DNA of 64,000 nt. Origin: Pardosa pseudoannulata. Taxonomy: Eukaryota > Arthropoda > Arachnida > Araneae > Lycosidae. The notes beneath the pieces are model-generated. The model was not told the origin of the DNA, did not search any database, and saw only the letters and a list, made by a program, of their open reading frames with translations. The stretch lies in NCBI GenBank assembly GCA_032207245.1, contig CM063502.1, positions 73,177,309-73,241,308 on the forward strand, written 5' to 3'. Positions 1-13,277 of this stretch are shown in pieces (position 1 is the stretch's first letter; each line of letters opens with the position of its first letter). The position numbers and the translations under genes are program-made.

Positions 1-1789
1 GTCGTCTATATCACGAAATGTGAGATTAGTTGAGGGTTTAGCTCATATAACAGCAGTCTTTCACGAGAATGGGAAATATGTGAATTTTGAAATAGAATTA
101 ATTATTGTAGTGTGAAATTTAACTAAATTTGAAATCAATTTTCTATCGCTTTGTTCAAAATGAAATTTAGATTTTGTTCTTTAGAAAGTATAAGTTTTTA
201 AATGGTTTCCGTATCCTCAGCAACGTTAGCAGATAACATTAAAATGCTGGGATAATGTGCCAATCTGCATTTTTGAGCAATTAATAGTAAGAAAATAAAA
301 ACAAAAGAAGAAATCAAAAGAAGTGTCATAAAGTTAAATACATTATAAAATCACATCATGTTCTAGACTATACTTGGTATTGATATGTGTCTACTACACT
401 ATTTTAAAATGTTAGTGATTAGTGGTATACCGTAAGTAATCTTTATTATAAAAATAAGAATTAATAAATCAATCAAAATTATAGTTGAAATTAATGAGTA
501 GCATTATTGCCATAATGAGTCAGCTATTGTAATCAACTTTGAATCATAAACAGATATTTTTCCACAAAATTAAATATTACATTTTATACTCTTGATTTTA
601 ATTTAAATATTCGATTTTAACATAAATGGGATTACTTTTTGGTAATATATGGCACAAACATCGTAACTGGTTAAAATCAAAATTAAATTCTGCTACTTAA
701 CTTATTTCAAAATAAACGCCTGCCTAAAACATGTAATATATTCTTTTTTCTCATAAGGAAGATAAAATAAGTTTTAGTGCTATAAAGTGTAAAAACAAAA
801 TCTGATGTTACTTGGAAATTTGAATATATTTTTTTCAACAATGACAAAAAAAAACTATAAAATAATTTAATTATGCATAGAATTTTAAAGTAAAAAAATT
901 TGGAATATGTAGTAAATAAGCATTACCACTTAAAAAGTTGCAATTCACTTGTTACTATTCATGTATTGAGTAACCTGTCGTGTAAAACCATTAGAAAAGC
1001 AGCAAATTAAAAGTCTGAAAGACATTTAAATAAACGGTTTAGTTTATATAAAAGTATTTAAGATGTCTCTCGGGCCACATTAAAACTTCATTAAACTATG
1101 TACAATTTTTTTTTAATATAAATAAAAGCGCAGGAAGAAATAATGTAAATAAATATATTATCACTATTTATTTTAAATAAAATATATTTATAATTAAAAT
1201 ATAAAACCAACTGCATTTCTGAATTAATATAAATTCAATATATTCTGTATTCAAGAATAAAAGTAGATATGGACATAATGTATTTATACACACTTATATT
1301 GCTTGATATTTTTTTAAAAATAAAATTTACTTTTGAAAAATACTTTGTTGTTTATTTAAATTAATATTTCATTTAATTATTAAATGTGTATACATATTAA
1401 TCAACTTCACTATACTCCTACTACTATGTGCAAGATACGTACATGCATACGTACGGACGTACAAACGTCAATAGAAAACCTAGCAAAAACTATGCCAGAA
1501 ATTATGAAAACAGTTTAAAATTATAGAACTAAAGTTCCCTTGTACTTACACACACCCGCGATATTTAAGTATCACTGTCGTATGTACATACAAGTGAACT
1601 TCAATAAGTGGTGTTTAAAATTTAATCAGTTAGTGTCAAAATATTTGTTTCTGCTGAAACTTGAAATGTATCGTGATTACAATACTTCTGTTTACTTTTT
1701 ACAAAGAAGTAAACACAAATCACAATCGCATTTATAGTCTGAGAGGGTACCGTAACAAAAACACAAGTAGTCTGATCAGTGCGTAAGTC
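1..1789. other. A+T-rich DNA without recognisable gene
   Basis: I see no coding, RNA or transposon signature. Frames are short and composed of A+T-rich codons. A 65-codon open frame near 1540-1737 has no recognisable motif and I regard it as chance. An ancient decayed repeat could be hidden here. Confidence 0.5.
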
Positions 1790-1792
1790 TAA

Positions 1793-1926
1793 GGGCCGGT
1801 CTCACCAAAGTCTTTAATGGCTAACCGCGATTAACCCATGGCGCCAACCAATGGTGGGATGCGATTTTCCTTTTAAACAGAGATTAATCGCAGTTAGCCG
1901 TTAAACTACTTTGGTGAGACCAGGAC
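1793..1926. mobile_element. PIF/Harbinger-like MITE (134 bp, foldback)
   Basis: The two halves are inverted copies. GGTCTCACCAAAGT on the left is matched by its reverse complement near the right end, and the similarity continues inward through GGCTAAC-x-GCGATTAA, giving arms of about 40 bp. The element is flanked by TAA on both sides (1790-1792 and 1927-1929). Its ends begin GGGCC and GTCC. A 3-bp TWA duplication with G-rich ends is the hallmark of PIF/Harbinger elements. There is no coding capacity, so any movement would depend on a transposase elsewhere. The superfamily assignment is inference from TSD and terminal bases; the inverted repeat itself is plain. Confidence 0.7.
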
Positions 1927-1929
1927 TAA

Positions 1930-2390
1930 ACAGATTAAAGATGCTTATTTCTCTATGATGAATTTTTATGAGGGAGCAGAAAGCATGAGATTAGGGCCTC
2001 TTATTTCATATCACAAAAAATAGATGTATTTTTATATTTATTATTAATATTATTTGCATGTTTTTATTAGATCTATGTCTAATAAAATCATTAGTTTAAT
2101 AGTATTTGCTAAATTATAGTGTCAAATTTCTGTTTTAAATATTTGATGCTTAACAGACTCATAAATACTTGAATTTTTAAATAAATTAACGCTATATTTA
2201 TTCAAATCAGACTTGTATTATTATTCATATTTATTAGTATGAAGAATCCATGATAAAGCAAAAACAAACCCACAGATTGTACGCTATAGTGATTCTTAAA
2301 TTGAAAGAGTCTCAAAATTGAATTGTGTTCCGGGAATCTCAAGAATTTTACCACCTCTAATATAAGTCCATGTTAGCAACATAAAGATAG
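1930..2390. other. A+T-rich spacer between two MITEs
   Basis: No gene or repeat structure is recognised in this stretch. Confidence 0.5.
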
Positions 2391-2392
2391 TA

Positions 2393-2995
2393 CCTGGTGG
2401 CCATAATTAAACTGACAGTGCTCACAGTGATCTGTAGAACGATCTATTTGCGAGAACGAAGATACATTTTGTAGGAAGATCAAACAAGAAGGGGAACGAA
2501 GGATTCCGCGAAAAAACAAATTAGTTCTAAAAGTCACCGCTAGTGGAATATTTGGAGCTTTGTTATAGAAAATAGAGTGTAAACAAATGCAAATTAATAC
2601 GGAATAAAATTATCTTTTACTATGCACATTTTCTGATTTGAAAATTCAAGAGCAATATGACAACACTTTTAATAAAGCGTAAAATCTACGTAAACACAGA
2701 TAAAGTCTCGTGATCTGCAATATCAGATACGCTGAGGAGAAGTTGTTTATTCAAATTTCACGTTACATCCATTGCCACAATTAAGAAATTAATTCCCGTA
2801 TTGATTTGCATTTGTTAACACTCTATTTTCTATTACACAGGGCCAAGTATTCCCCTAGTGGTGACTTTTGGAACTAATTTGTTTTTTTGCGGAATCCTTC
2901 GTCCCCCGTCTTGTTAATCTTCCTACAAAATATGGAGTCATTCTCGCAAATATATCGAGCTACAGAACACTGTCAGTTTAATTATGGCCACCCGG
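2393..2995. mobile_element. TA-flanked foldback element, mariner-like ends
   Basis: This 603-bp unit has very long terminal inverted repeats. The left arm (2393 to about 2612) and right arm (about 2789 to 2995) are imperfect reverse complements. They share GTGGCCATAATTAAACTGAC at the tips, then the GCGAGAA, ATCTTCCTACAAAAT and AATCCTTCG blocks, and near the centre AAATGCAAAT. It is bracketed by TA (2391-2392 and 2996-2997), the target duplication expected of the Tc1/mariner superfamily. The central 180 bp is A+T-rich with no open frame. I read it as a non-autonomous derivative; the arms differ at many positions, so it is not recent. Confidence 0.75.
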
Positions 2996-2997
2996 TA

Positions 2998-4908
2998 TAT
3001 AATGAACTTTTAAGGTAGAAAGTTCATGGTAGATAGAGATGAAAAATATTAGTTTATAAGTAGAGTTATAGCGTCAAAATCTATGTGGTACATACGATTC
3101 GAAGATTTACTAAAGTAAATTAAAGAAAATCAGATGTTTCGGGGTTATTTTACATATGAAGAAGCTTACAGTTTAGTTAAAAGAGTGATAAACTTTAAAA
3201 AATGCACTTCAAAACTAGAAAATAAATTTTAACCTTTAGCGCAAACTTTCATAGAGGAGATGTTTCATAAAGAGGTATATCAATTTCTTCCATGCTACAG
3301 TTCTAAGATAGATATTTTGTTTCCAGGAATACATAAATATATATTAACAGTTACGGACTGACTTAAAAATTCTAAAGATGCAAATTCCATCGGGAATTTG
3401 TAGAAAATTGTGAACAGATGAGTTAGTAATATAAAGCAAGAGAATTATTTTTTCAGAATGTGTTAAAAGTTTGGTTGCAAAATAACAACGTAAAATTGCT
3501 GTGCATTAAATCACTATAATTGATGCATGCCGAACCGTAAAAATTATCATTCATACCAAAGAAAAGCATATTTGCTACTAGATCGCTATACAACGCTTGT
3601 AGTAAAGTCATACTACTTGCAACACTGCATTTTATGCTTCTTTAAAAATAATTTCTGTACTAGAGAAATTTAATCGATCTTTCAGAAACGTTTTAAATTC
3701 TGATTTCCAGCGGCACATCCTTTGCTTTTTTTTCATTTTGTACTTTGTAACACGTAATTATTCTATGATTCAATAACAAAATACACACAATACATACTAG
3801 ATAATCCCAATTAAAACATTTCAGCAATATTGACTTATTACAAAATCGTACCTTCGTTTACTAGTCATGTAATTCCATATAAGCGTTATTAATACATAAT
3901 ATAAATAAAAGTGACAGTTAGTTATGCATAAAAAAGCAATGTATTTTTTATATATTTTACATAAAATATATGTAATGAATTTCATTTATTTCCCTTTCTT
4001 ATAAAAGGACGTTTTCTAAAGCAAATATTAACCTAATAACGTGTATAATATATTTTGGTTCTTAGATAGCATTTAAAAACTCTTGGGAACAAAATTAAAA
4101 TATTTTTTGCCATACGAATTTTAATACCTCATCCTAATAGATTATTTTAACCTTAATTATAGTATGTAATCCGTTTTTTATCCATCACCCTTGTTTTGAG
4201 CTACTTTGATTTATTGCAAGAAAATTTTGGTATATATTTACAAGCACACATGAAGCTAGGCAATTTGCCCGCAGTTTAAAAATGTTGATTTTCTTTAAAT
4301 TTATGCATTTGAAATATACCTCTTTAATGTTTAGCAGAAATTTGGAAGGATTATTTCACTCAGTTCCAATTGTACATGTTTTTCAAAGCTGAAATAGTAT
4401 GGCAAATTTTTATTTACCCTCTTTGTCGTTCAAAACACCAAGATTGTAAGGGAAAAAATCCAAATGAGGGTCCAAGAAATGTGCCTGGAGGCACATAAAA
4501 AAGATCATACTTTTATGATTCTTACAGTACATTCACGATCTTACATTAATTTGTTTCAGTTATCTCAAAATAAAATTTTTCGGAAATTCCATCCTAATTT
4601 TTTTATTTTGGTCTAGAAGTTCTCTAAATTTTGAATTTGTAATTAAAGATCTTATTTAAGAACCTAAAAACATTACTTCTTAGATTTGAACACAACTAAT
4701 ATGAGAACGTTTTTCCATCCAACGATGAAATTAAGCTCCAATATTATTCATTGTCTTAAGAAAATTTTACTTTGTTCCGTTTACTGCCTATCAACAAAAA
4801 GTATTCTTGAATCATTTTATAAAGTGATGTCATTCAGTATATTTTAAACATTTAAGATTTCACAATTTTCAACAAATATTTCATTGCGACATTTTATACA
4901 GATTTTGA
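2998..4908. other. A+T-rich DNA without recognisable gene
   Basis: Nothing convincing is seen: no long frame, no paired inverted ends and no tRNA-like boxes. Confidence 0.5.

Positions 4909-4990
<82 letters not shown>
4909..4990. repeat. (TA)n-(TG)n compound microsatellite
   Basis: About 50 bp of TA is followed directly by about 27 bp of TG. This is the usual slippage-derived compound array; a similar TA/TG junction recurs at 43.38 kb and 44.03 kb. Confidence 0.95.
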
Positions 4991-4992
<2 letters not shown>

Positions 4993-7470
4993 ATGCGTTT
5001 CACTAAGCCTATCAATCTTACAGGGCATAATACAGTCGTTTTACTCCAAATGATTCAAAATTATCCACCATGGTATCTTTAAAACTGTATAGAATGTTAA
5101 ATCTGTAAATTTATCTCAATAATTATTTATCGAGTAATGACTTTATGGAATAATGACTGCAATATTGCACACAATAAAAGAAAACGACCAACTATACTTA
5201 CTAGTTTTTCTGCTGTCAGAATATGCGTCTGCATTCTTACTTTTAAAGACTTGATTACACTTCATATGATACTATAAATCTTCCAGCGAATGATAAAAGG
5301 AAATAAATTACATATATTTACTTTCATGTATTTTAGTTAATATTCTTATTATCCTACCAATAATGAAAATGGGCCAAAGTGCATTTTGGCAATAGATACA
5401 ACCATAGTCAGTAAATCAGTAATTTCTTATAATTGAAAAATAAACTTTAGACATAAAGAAGAGACATAATAAAAGAAAATATATTTTTTTTTAATTTGAT
5501 GCGTAATTGTTTCAAAACTTTAATAACTCGCTTGAAATAGCTTCTTATAAATTACACTAGAAAACAAAATATTCCGACCATGAAATATTAACGTTGTCTC
5601 ACTAATGCTACTTTTAATGCTGAATTTATATAATAATCGAAATTTTAACATCACCTAAAGATTTTGCACAAGAACATGCTTTAAATATTTATTTTTGGAA
5701 ATCTAATTAAATTTTAATGTTGAATTTGTATAGAATGCAAAATTTAAATTATATCCAAAAAAATTTCTGCTATGAAAATTTGGTATATTATGAAGATTTT
5801 GTATAATTCTAAAAACTCACTGGGAAAGATCATGATACTTCACGCTTCATTGTGCCACAACATGTATCTAATCTTTAACGTCTACATTATAGGAATGTCT
5901 ATAACCATGTCATCATTACTGCATTCTATACCAAGTAAAATTTTATTTTATCAATCTCATGATATATATTGAATCTTTAAGAGATTCGTTGTAAAGGAGC
6001 AAAAATTAATAGTAAGTAAATATCTCAAGAAAATTTCTCATTCATGAGGATAATTTCTCTTACATTTGAAGACAGCATTTAACAATCAACACGAGAATAT
6101 GATAGATCAAATATTTTACGTACCATGCTTTGGGTTTATAGTAGAGTACCAGATAACGACTAGGAACCCCATATCTGCTGCGTGTCTTGTGTTAAATGCC
6201 TAACAGAATGAGCTAAATCCCATTCATTTTACCATACTCATGGTGTGGCATGAATAACAAGAACATTTATCTTATTTGACAAATGCAGTCCAAAACTTTC
6301 AGCATATGGTCTTTCATCATTATACTTGCACGCATCATACCAATTTCTGAGAGAAAATATTTTTCGGAAGAGAAATTGTTTCACGTTATTATTAGGTATA
6401 GAGCAGAATTGTTTTGCAGAGTAAATTGGGCTTCGTCACTGAATAATGCATTGGTCCCTTGTGTTCAAATTTGATAATGACATTTAACTAGAAATCTTAC
6501 GTTTAAGCGTAGAGATATGAAAAATTTCAAAGACCTGGAACACAAATCACTTTAGTTGATTCTCACTTTAGCTGAGTGTCTGGAAGATTTTTATCCAGAA
6601 GCTGTTGTAAGCTCGGATGAAACTTTGATGGCATAATAGTCATTTTTCCTAATTCCACAGTAGTCCCTCTTAAAGGAACAGGTACTGGTTTTATCATCAA
6701 CCCACACACACACTAGTAAAAATGCTTAAAATCCTTAAAGGTGACATTAAAATTGTGCTAAACAGCAAACTCCTTATTTTGAAATTTTTTTACATTTAAA
6801 ATGATATCAATAGAATTCAAATTGAGAAACTATTGAAAATATATTTCACAATTAATAATGTATCTATTTCTTGAAGTTACCCCCACCTCAAAAAAGCCCT
6901 TTAATTACATTTTATCATTTCTTTTAATTACATTCTAGCCTTTAATAACGAATAAACATGGAAAAATTATATTTTCCTGGGAAGATTGTGAAGCAAATTT
7001 GTAAGACAATTTTGCATGTTTTTAATAATTCATTTTATGATGATATCTGTATGTAATACTCCAAAGTATATTTTATGCATACAGAATAAAGAATTTTTTA
7101 CATTTAATAGTTTTGAATTTGAAACTATAATATGCAATGAATGCGGAAGATTATTTAAACATATATGGTCAAACTTAAACGGTTTTATTTTCTTTTTAAA
7201 TACTTTCAAAATTTAATATCTTTTGAAAAGAAAGTATATTAATTTTCAACAATAAAGAAAAATTCTATTATTTAACTAGGATTTACTTCTTAATGTCAAT
7301 TCTAAATAACTGTGCTTAACTTTTGACAGACAAGAAGTATGATCTTAGAGATTTATTTCCATTAAATTTGAAATAAAGAATATTTGAAAATTTTGCAGAA
7401 TTTGTTCCACTATTACACATAATATAATAGAAAAAATAATAAGATACTATCATTTACAAATACTATTTAA
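4991..7470. other. A+T-rich DNA, possible very old repeat at 6.1-6.7 kb
   Basis: There is no gene. The stretch 6130-6690 is less A+T-rich than its surroundings. Its minus strand contains a short reading resembling SDEAQFTL, reminiscent of the region around the first catalytic Asp of mariner-type transposases. Frameshifts and stops make this too weak to annotate as a pseudogene. Confidence 0.35.
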
Positions 7471-8280
7471 TACTCTTTACATCAGTATTGTATTTATTGT
7501 AATTTTTATGTTATAGATACCATAAACAATATCAAACAAATAAATTATCTAGCGGTTACTTTTGAACCATATAAAACTTCTGGTGTCGCTCAGTGCTACA
7601 GATGTCAAAAATTTGGGCACTCTTCATTAAATTGTAGCTTAACTCCTCGGTGTCTTAAGTGTGGCGATAAGCACCGATCTAAAGACTGCACCATCCCTCC
7701 AGATAAATTTAAATGTGCTAATTGCGGCGGGGGCCACACAGCCAATTTTAAGGGCTGCCCAATGCATCCTTCAAATCGTAAAGCTTCTAAAAATAACACT
7801 AACAGAGCTGCTGCTCCTCGATATATTCCTGCTCCCCCTCCCTCCCATAATGCTTGGGATCGGAAAAATAAAAATAGTGAATCGGATAAAAATTCTATTT
7901 CTTGTGATGCTCCCTCGCGCCCTGACGATGTTAGTCTTCCGAGCACTTCTGGTGCTAGTAAGAAATTTAAAATATCAAATTCTATTAATGATAATGATTC
8001 AAAACAAAATTCTATTAAAAATTCAGGTTCTCACTCTAAAAGTAAACCAAAGACAAAATCTCAAACTTCTAGTGATGCTGCTAACTCAGCATCTTTTTTC
8101 GAACTATTAAAATCCTTTAAGGAATTTACAAATGAATTTAATATTTCAGATATCATAACAATTTTCAAAGGAATTTCTACCATTATGAAATCTTCTAACG
8201 ACACCTTCACCAAAATGTATGAAATATGTGACCTAATATCTAACACCTTCATTACTGAAAACAATGTCTCTGATCAATAA
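7471..8280 (+). CDS. 5'-truncated ORF1 (gag-like) of a Jockey-clade non-LTR retrotransposon
   Basis: The frame is open from 7471 to the TAA at 8278-8280, with no stop and no start upstream of the conserved part. The only early in-frame ATG (7762) lies after the zinc knuckles, so the original start is lost. Translation shows three zinc knuckles: C-x2-C-x4-H-x4-C (7594-7635), C-x2-C-x3-H-x4-C (7651-7689) and C-x2-C-x3-H-x6-C (7714-7758, ending GHTANFKGCP). Just upstream is an INYLAVTFEPY-like stretch. This matches the PRE_C2HC plus CCHC arrangement of Jockey/X-element ORF1, an RNA-binding protein that packages the retrotransposon transcript. A low-complexity Ser/Asn/Lys-rich tail of about 170 residues follows. 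No ORF2 (endonuclease/RT) lies downstream. The fragment is confident as a family; whether it is expressed is unknown. Confidence 0.85.
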   Translation, partial: YSLHQYCIYCNFYVIDTINNIKQINYLAVTFEPYKTSGVAQCYRCQKFGHSSLNCSLTPRCLKCGDKHRSKDCTIPPDKFKCANCGGGHTANFKGCPMHPSNRKASKNNTNRAAAPRYIPAPPPSHNAWDRKNKNSESDKNSISCDAPSRPDDVSLPSTSGASKKFKISNSINDNDSKQNSIKNSGSHSKSKPKTKSQTSSDAANSASFFELLKSFKEFTNEFNISDIITIFKGISTIMKSSNDTFTKMYEICDLISNTFITENNVSDQ

Positions 8281-10758
8281 TTTAATATTTTTACTTCTTA
8301 CTTATAAATATTTACATTATTTTTTAAATTTCTTACTTAAATCTGCTTATTTAATCCCAATTTCTTGTATTTTTTATTAAAATTTAGATATTTTTCTTTC
8401 TCAATTAATTTTTATTTATTATTTTATATTTTATCCACATATTGTTAATTTATCTTATGTAACCGGCATTTTGATAACTCATAATATCATTCTGAACTGC
8501 TCCCATGTCATATTTGCTACCTTTCTAACTGGAGATATACCCTACTGGGTCAGGTGCTTCGTCAATTACCGTCCAATGGAGAATGATGATGTTATAGAGA
8601 AAGATATTTTATAGATAACATTATCCTCAAATTTAAATAATATAATATATTATTATCTCCTTATTCTCAATGCATTTTTAGGTAAAGTCGATCTGAAGTT
8701 TTCTTAAACGAAAATCGATCAATGTCATGTCAGAGAGCCATCAAATTTCTATTACATATCAATTTTGGTTTCTTTCTGTCAAAGCGACATCCTTTATCTT
8801 ATGAGGCTTTGGAGACGCTTGACACCTCTCGAAGACTTATGATAAGATTTAAGTAAGACTATTAATAAAGGCAAAATAAATTTCTTTAACTTTTGCTATA
8901 AAATATTTAAGAGTTTAAATATGTATTTGTTTTATGAAAAATAACTTTTCTTTTTTTTTTTTGGGGGGGGGGGCTTGTTACAGAGGACTGAGAAAAGTAT
9001 TCTTTGTGATCTAAAGCAGAATAATAATTTTAGTAGATATTATAATTTGTAAAACAATTTTTCTTTAGAAATATATTACATTAATTAACAAATGTTTCAA
9101 ATTATCGTAAATTATACTGTCAACAAGACCATTTGGATAGGAATTCTTTATTTCACTCTTCTTTCCTTCACTTGTAACCTAAGACTATAACCTATTACTT
9201 TTGTAAACCTAATATCAAAAAATAAAACTTTGCAAAAGTACAGGTTTTATTCTTCCACGCTGAAAAAAATATTGCCTTATTTATACTTTCCTTTCATACC
9301 TAAATAAATCTTCATAGAAAAGTTATAAAATATTATCTTTAAGATTATTTTATTCGTTTTAGGTTAAACCATTACATGAAATATCTAATGCATATTTTAC
9401 TACAGCTTAAGATTTCATACGGGAATGCTATGCATAAAACGTATACAGAAATGAAGATGAAAATAGGTTTAAAAACAGTTTTGAAAGGAGAAAAGTAATA
9501 TTAGGATAACTTCCTTTGAGGTAGCACGATAATTTTAGTTTTCCTGTCTTGTTTAATAATTCAGTCAAATTCTCTTGACAAGTGACTAAATATATCCTAA
9601 TAAAATTATTAAATATAAATTATCTCTGAACAGAAAATGGGTATGTCCTCATAAGCAGTTGAGAATTTTTACTCCTTGCCTGAACTTATTCATTACCTTC
9701 ATTATCCGATAGCTTTTCACTCATAACATCCTGGGCCTAATTTGTATGGAAAGTGGTTATAAACATTTATTATCCCTTATATTTTCTAAAAATAGAGATT
9801 ACAGGTTATGATTATAAAAATTTTCACCGAGGAAAATACTATAATGGTCAGAATTGGCATGCTCAGAAATATGTATTTTAGGACAACACTAAACACCAAG
9901 TTAGGCAACATTTGACTTGAAATTTGTATATGAATCCCACTAAATTGTGAAATATAACCAAGAGTCAGGAAAAACTATGAGAACATTTGCAGAAAAGAGT
10001 GTTACTGTGGTCCTTTGTATAGCCGTGACTGGTTTAAAAAAAATTGTAAACGAATATAACACAGACTGGAGTTATATATTAAATACGTTATATAAGTAGT
10101 CCTGTGCTCTTTAAACTCTGCAAACTTAACAGAATATTTTTTAACGCGTGTGTTTCCCTCGATTTGTTACCAAGCGTGAAATAATTATGTAAATCAAAAG
10201 GATATCCGAAGAAGTGATAAAGTTAAATTATATTCAATTGTTTTGTTTTCTCTTTTGATTCGCATATAAGTTAAATAAAACAGATGATATCATTAAAAAG
10301 TAATTTAATGGAAGATGTCGATAAAATTTCACACACGTTTTAAAAAAAACTAAAGATCATTAATCAGTTTATCCGACAGAAAATCAATATATAATGCATT
10401 TATTTCCCACCCGTTAAATGTATTAATGAAAAGATTTACAGTTTTGTGATTAATATTAAACAGAGTCAGTAAACATTTGGTCCTTATTGTTTGTGGAAGG
10501 CAAAAATATTATTATTACACACAAAGTAAATTATGAATTTTGAACCATTACAATTCATAAAAAAATGTATAACATTTTTATACAAATTCTTTTCAAATAT
10601 AAGTTTTGTCAGAGTAGAAACCATCTCAAATTCAGTGAATTATTATTTCTAAGGAGGAAACAATAAATATGAAAATGTTTGAAATATGTTTATGGATTAT
10701 AAAACAGAACAAAGAATTTGTTTATATTCCACTATATAATCATTTACAAATTAAGCCT
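8281..10758. other. A+T-rich DNA after ORF1; oligo-T/oligo-G tract
   Basis: No ORF2, no clear poly(A) tail and no other gene follows the ORF1 remnant. At 8950-8973 a run of T passes directly into a run of G. A slightly less A+T-rich part (8460-8850) may belong to the same retroelement's 3' region, but I cannot assign it. Confidence 0.4.
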
Positions 10759-10769
10759 AACATAGAAGT

Positions 10770-10902
10770 CGGAGTTCGTGGGTTCGAATTCCACAGTGGC
10801 ATGGATGTTCGTAACCATTCGGAATCGGCTTCAAGCTCTAGGTACCGATCTCATTAGCCCTCGAATAGCAAAAAGTAGACCGTAGCACTCCAAACCAAAC
10901 CA
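10770..10902 (+). mobile_element. tRNA-derived SINE, 5'-truncated, with 11-bp TSD
   Basis: The sequence begins in the middle of the tRNA-like head. It retains the B box (GGGTTCGAATTCC, about 10789-10801) and the family body CATGGATGTTCGTAACC, then ATTCGGAATCGGCTT, CTCATTAGCCCTCG and the CCAAACCAAAC tail. It is flanked by AACATAGAAGT at 10759-10769 and 10903-10913, a perfect 11-bp target duplication produced by target-primed reverse transcription. The A box is missing, consistent with 5' truncation. It belongs to the same family as the copies at 51970 and 52247. Confidence 0.9.
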
Positions 10903-10913
10903 AACATAGAAGT

Positions 10914-13277
10914 ATAATTGTTTGAAAGAAGTTGAGTAATTGTAAATAGAAAAAAAAATATTTAAATGTATAAGTTGTACTTTTATAAAAAAATTTGCTT
11001 TCATATAACTTTTGTACTTGTAGAACCATTCTCAAGAAAATTTGTTTATTTAAAATTAATATAAAACATTAATTGTTTGAAACTGGATAACTAATTTTAA
11101 AATAATCAAGAAAAGAAATTTCTAATGGGTAAGAAATTAAAGAAATGCAGATTTTGTGCAAATTACGTGACAGTTTGTTTTTATACATTAGATCGGGAAA
11201 AAGGTGATTTGTGAAGGGATAACATTTTTGCACAATGAAATGTATAAACATTGCATTTGTTCATATTACTTGAAGAAAGAGATGAAAATAATATAGATTT
11301 TAAGACAAAACTAACTTTAAAGGGTCAAAATATATCTATAGGGGGCACATTATATTTAAGAAACTTTAAATTCGAGATTTTTTCCCTGATCATACGTCTT
11401 ATCATACCTTTTTCAAACATTATCGTAAATACATAGGATTTCCAGCCTTTGTTCTGTATTTTTTGCAATTAGTTTTTCTGAATTTGTTTTTAAAAATAAT
11501 AAATTGCTTGTTTTTAAAAATAAGAGCATTTTTATATAAAGTGAAAATTGAGAACTTGTTTCAAAATTTTTTTAACTTTTTCTGACACATTGTGTGCAGA
11601 CGTACAACAAAAGTGAGTTTCTTTATTTTTTTTTTTTTGATTTTATGTAAAAAACAATTATAAGGTATAATTTTCTACCTATTTAAGTTTTTCAAAACAT
11701 TAAAATATATTACATTAGGTATTTAATTTTCAACAAAGCTAAAATAAAGTTTAAAAATTCCATTTCAATGCTATAAATAATAAATGAAATAAATAACACT
11801 GCATAAAGTAAGTAGGACTTCATTATAGATCTAAAATATATTTATTGTAAAAATTCTAAATCAATATGTGCAATATATTTTTATTAACAGTTCAAGCAAT
11901 TTGAAAAAAAGCACCGTTTTCTGTAAAATACATTTAATTTTTGTATATATTTTTAAGGCTGTGATATAAAATAAGAAGGCTGGATAGTTTTTTATTTACT
12001 TGTGAATTCCTTAAAATACGGTAATTACAGAGGGTAAAAATTTAGGAATATGAAAATTTGAGTGTTCCAAATAGAAATCTGGATTACAAATATTTATATG
12101 TAGTTTCCAAAATACGTGGAAAGAAGGTAAACGCCAATAACTTTTTATATTATAACAATATTTTAATGAAACAACTTTTACATGACAAAAAGATCTTTAA
12201 ACTATATTGTACAGTCATTTTTTGTCACCATACTTTTATCTGTGTGCCCTGAACATCTAAGTATTAATTCAATTTGATTTTGGAACGCCGAGAATGACGT
12301 CATTGTAATAGCCACAATATTTATTTTCTACTTCATTAAGGATCTCATATTTTAAGTCGTCAATACCTCGATGCTTTTCAGCATAACCTAGTTAATTAAT
12401 ACCATCCCATATCTAGTAGTCGCAATACTTAATATCTGGGACAAGATACTGGTTCTCTGAGGCCGATCCCTCACTCCGCTGAGGTGTTATCAAGAAATTC
12501 TTGCATATGACAGACGGAGTGAAGAGAAACACAATTTTTATTTTGTAAAGTTTTTCTTTATTCTTCTTCCACACTAGGCTATGTAGCATAGACTCATACC
12601 ACTAAGTACGTAGAATTATTTCTAATTACTAGAAAGAATTTCCCCAACTAAGTTGCACATTTCGCTTAACAGTATAAATGACATCGGTAGCAGTTTTCGG
12701 ATGACAACTCCAAGGTAAATCCACCAAACACTTCCCATGGTCATAAATTTATGCCAATTCAATATAGTCTAATCAATTAGAGAATACTTATAAATGTGTT
12801 TTAAATTTTTCTCTTTGTCAAAACAAATAATGTCTAGAACTAATGATAAGCACTTACCTCTTATCTTACTCTTGCATATTTGATCTCAGTTACCCTCTCA
12901 TGCGTGCGCATGCTTATTTTCTATAAGTGATGAAAATAAAAGAAAATATTGTATTTTTTCCAGGTGGAAACATATTTTAATCTTATTTTCAAGTGCATAA
13001 AAGTTTATAGTACGTTTATAAATCATTTACAATGCATAGTTGCAAAAAAAAAAAATCAAAATTTTTTTCAAAGAAAATTTAATACCTTTTTCTGCCACAT
13101 AAACTTTACTGCTTTAAAACATTCCTATTATAAAAAAAGGTATTGACGTTTACTTTCTTTCAAACATTTTGTGAAACCCTGAAAAGACACAGGAATTTCT
13201 GTTTCAGTTACATTGAAATATTTAAGAGATGAAAATATTTAATTTGAATTATATAAAAAAAATAAGTCAAAATTTAA
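10914..13277. other. A+T-rich DNA; unclassified mixed-composition part at 12.27-12.92 kb
   Basis: Most of this is A+T-rich without features. From about 12270 to 12920 the sequence is less biased and includes GAGGCCGATCCCTCACTCC and runs such as GACGTCA, suggesting a decayed insertion or a conserved non-coding block. No protein motif, terminal repeat or target duplication was found. Confidence 0.4.

Noticed and set aside
6130..6690. Possible mariner-type transposase relic on the minus strand
   Set aside because: Only one short motif-like stretch (SDEAQFTL). No ends or second motif support it.
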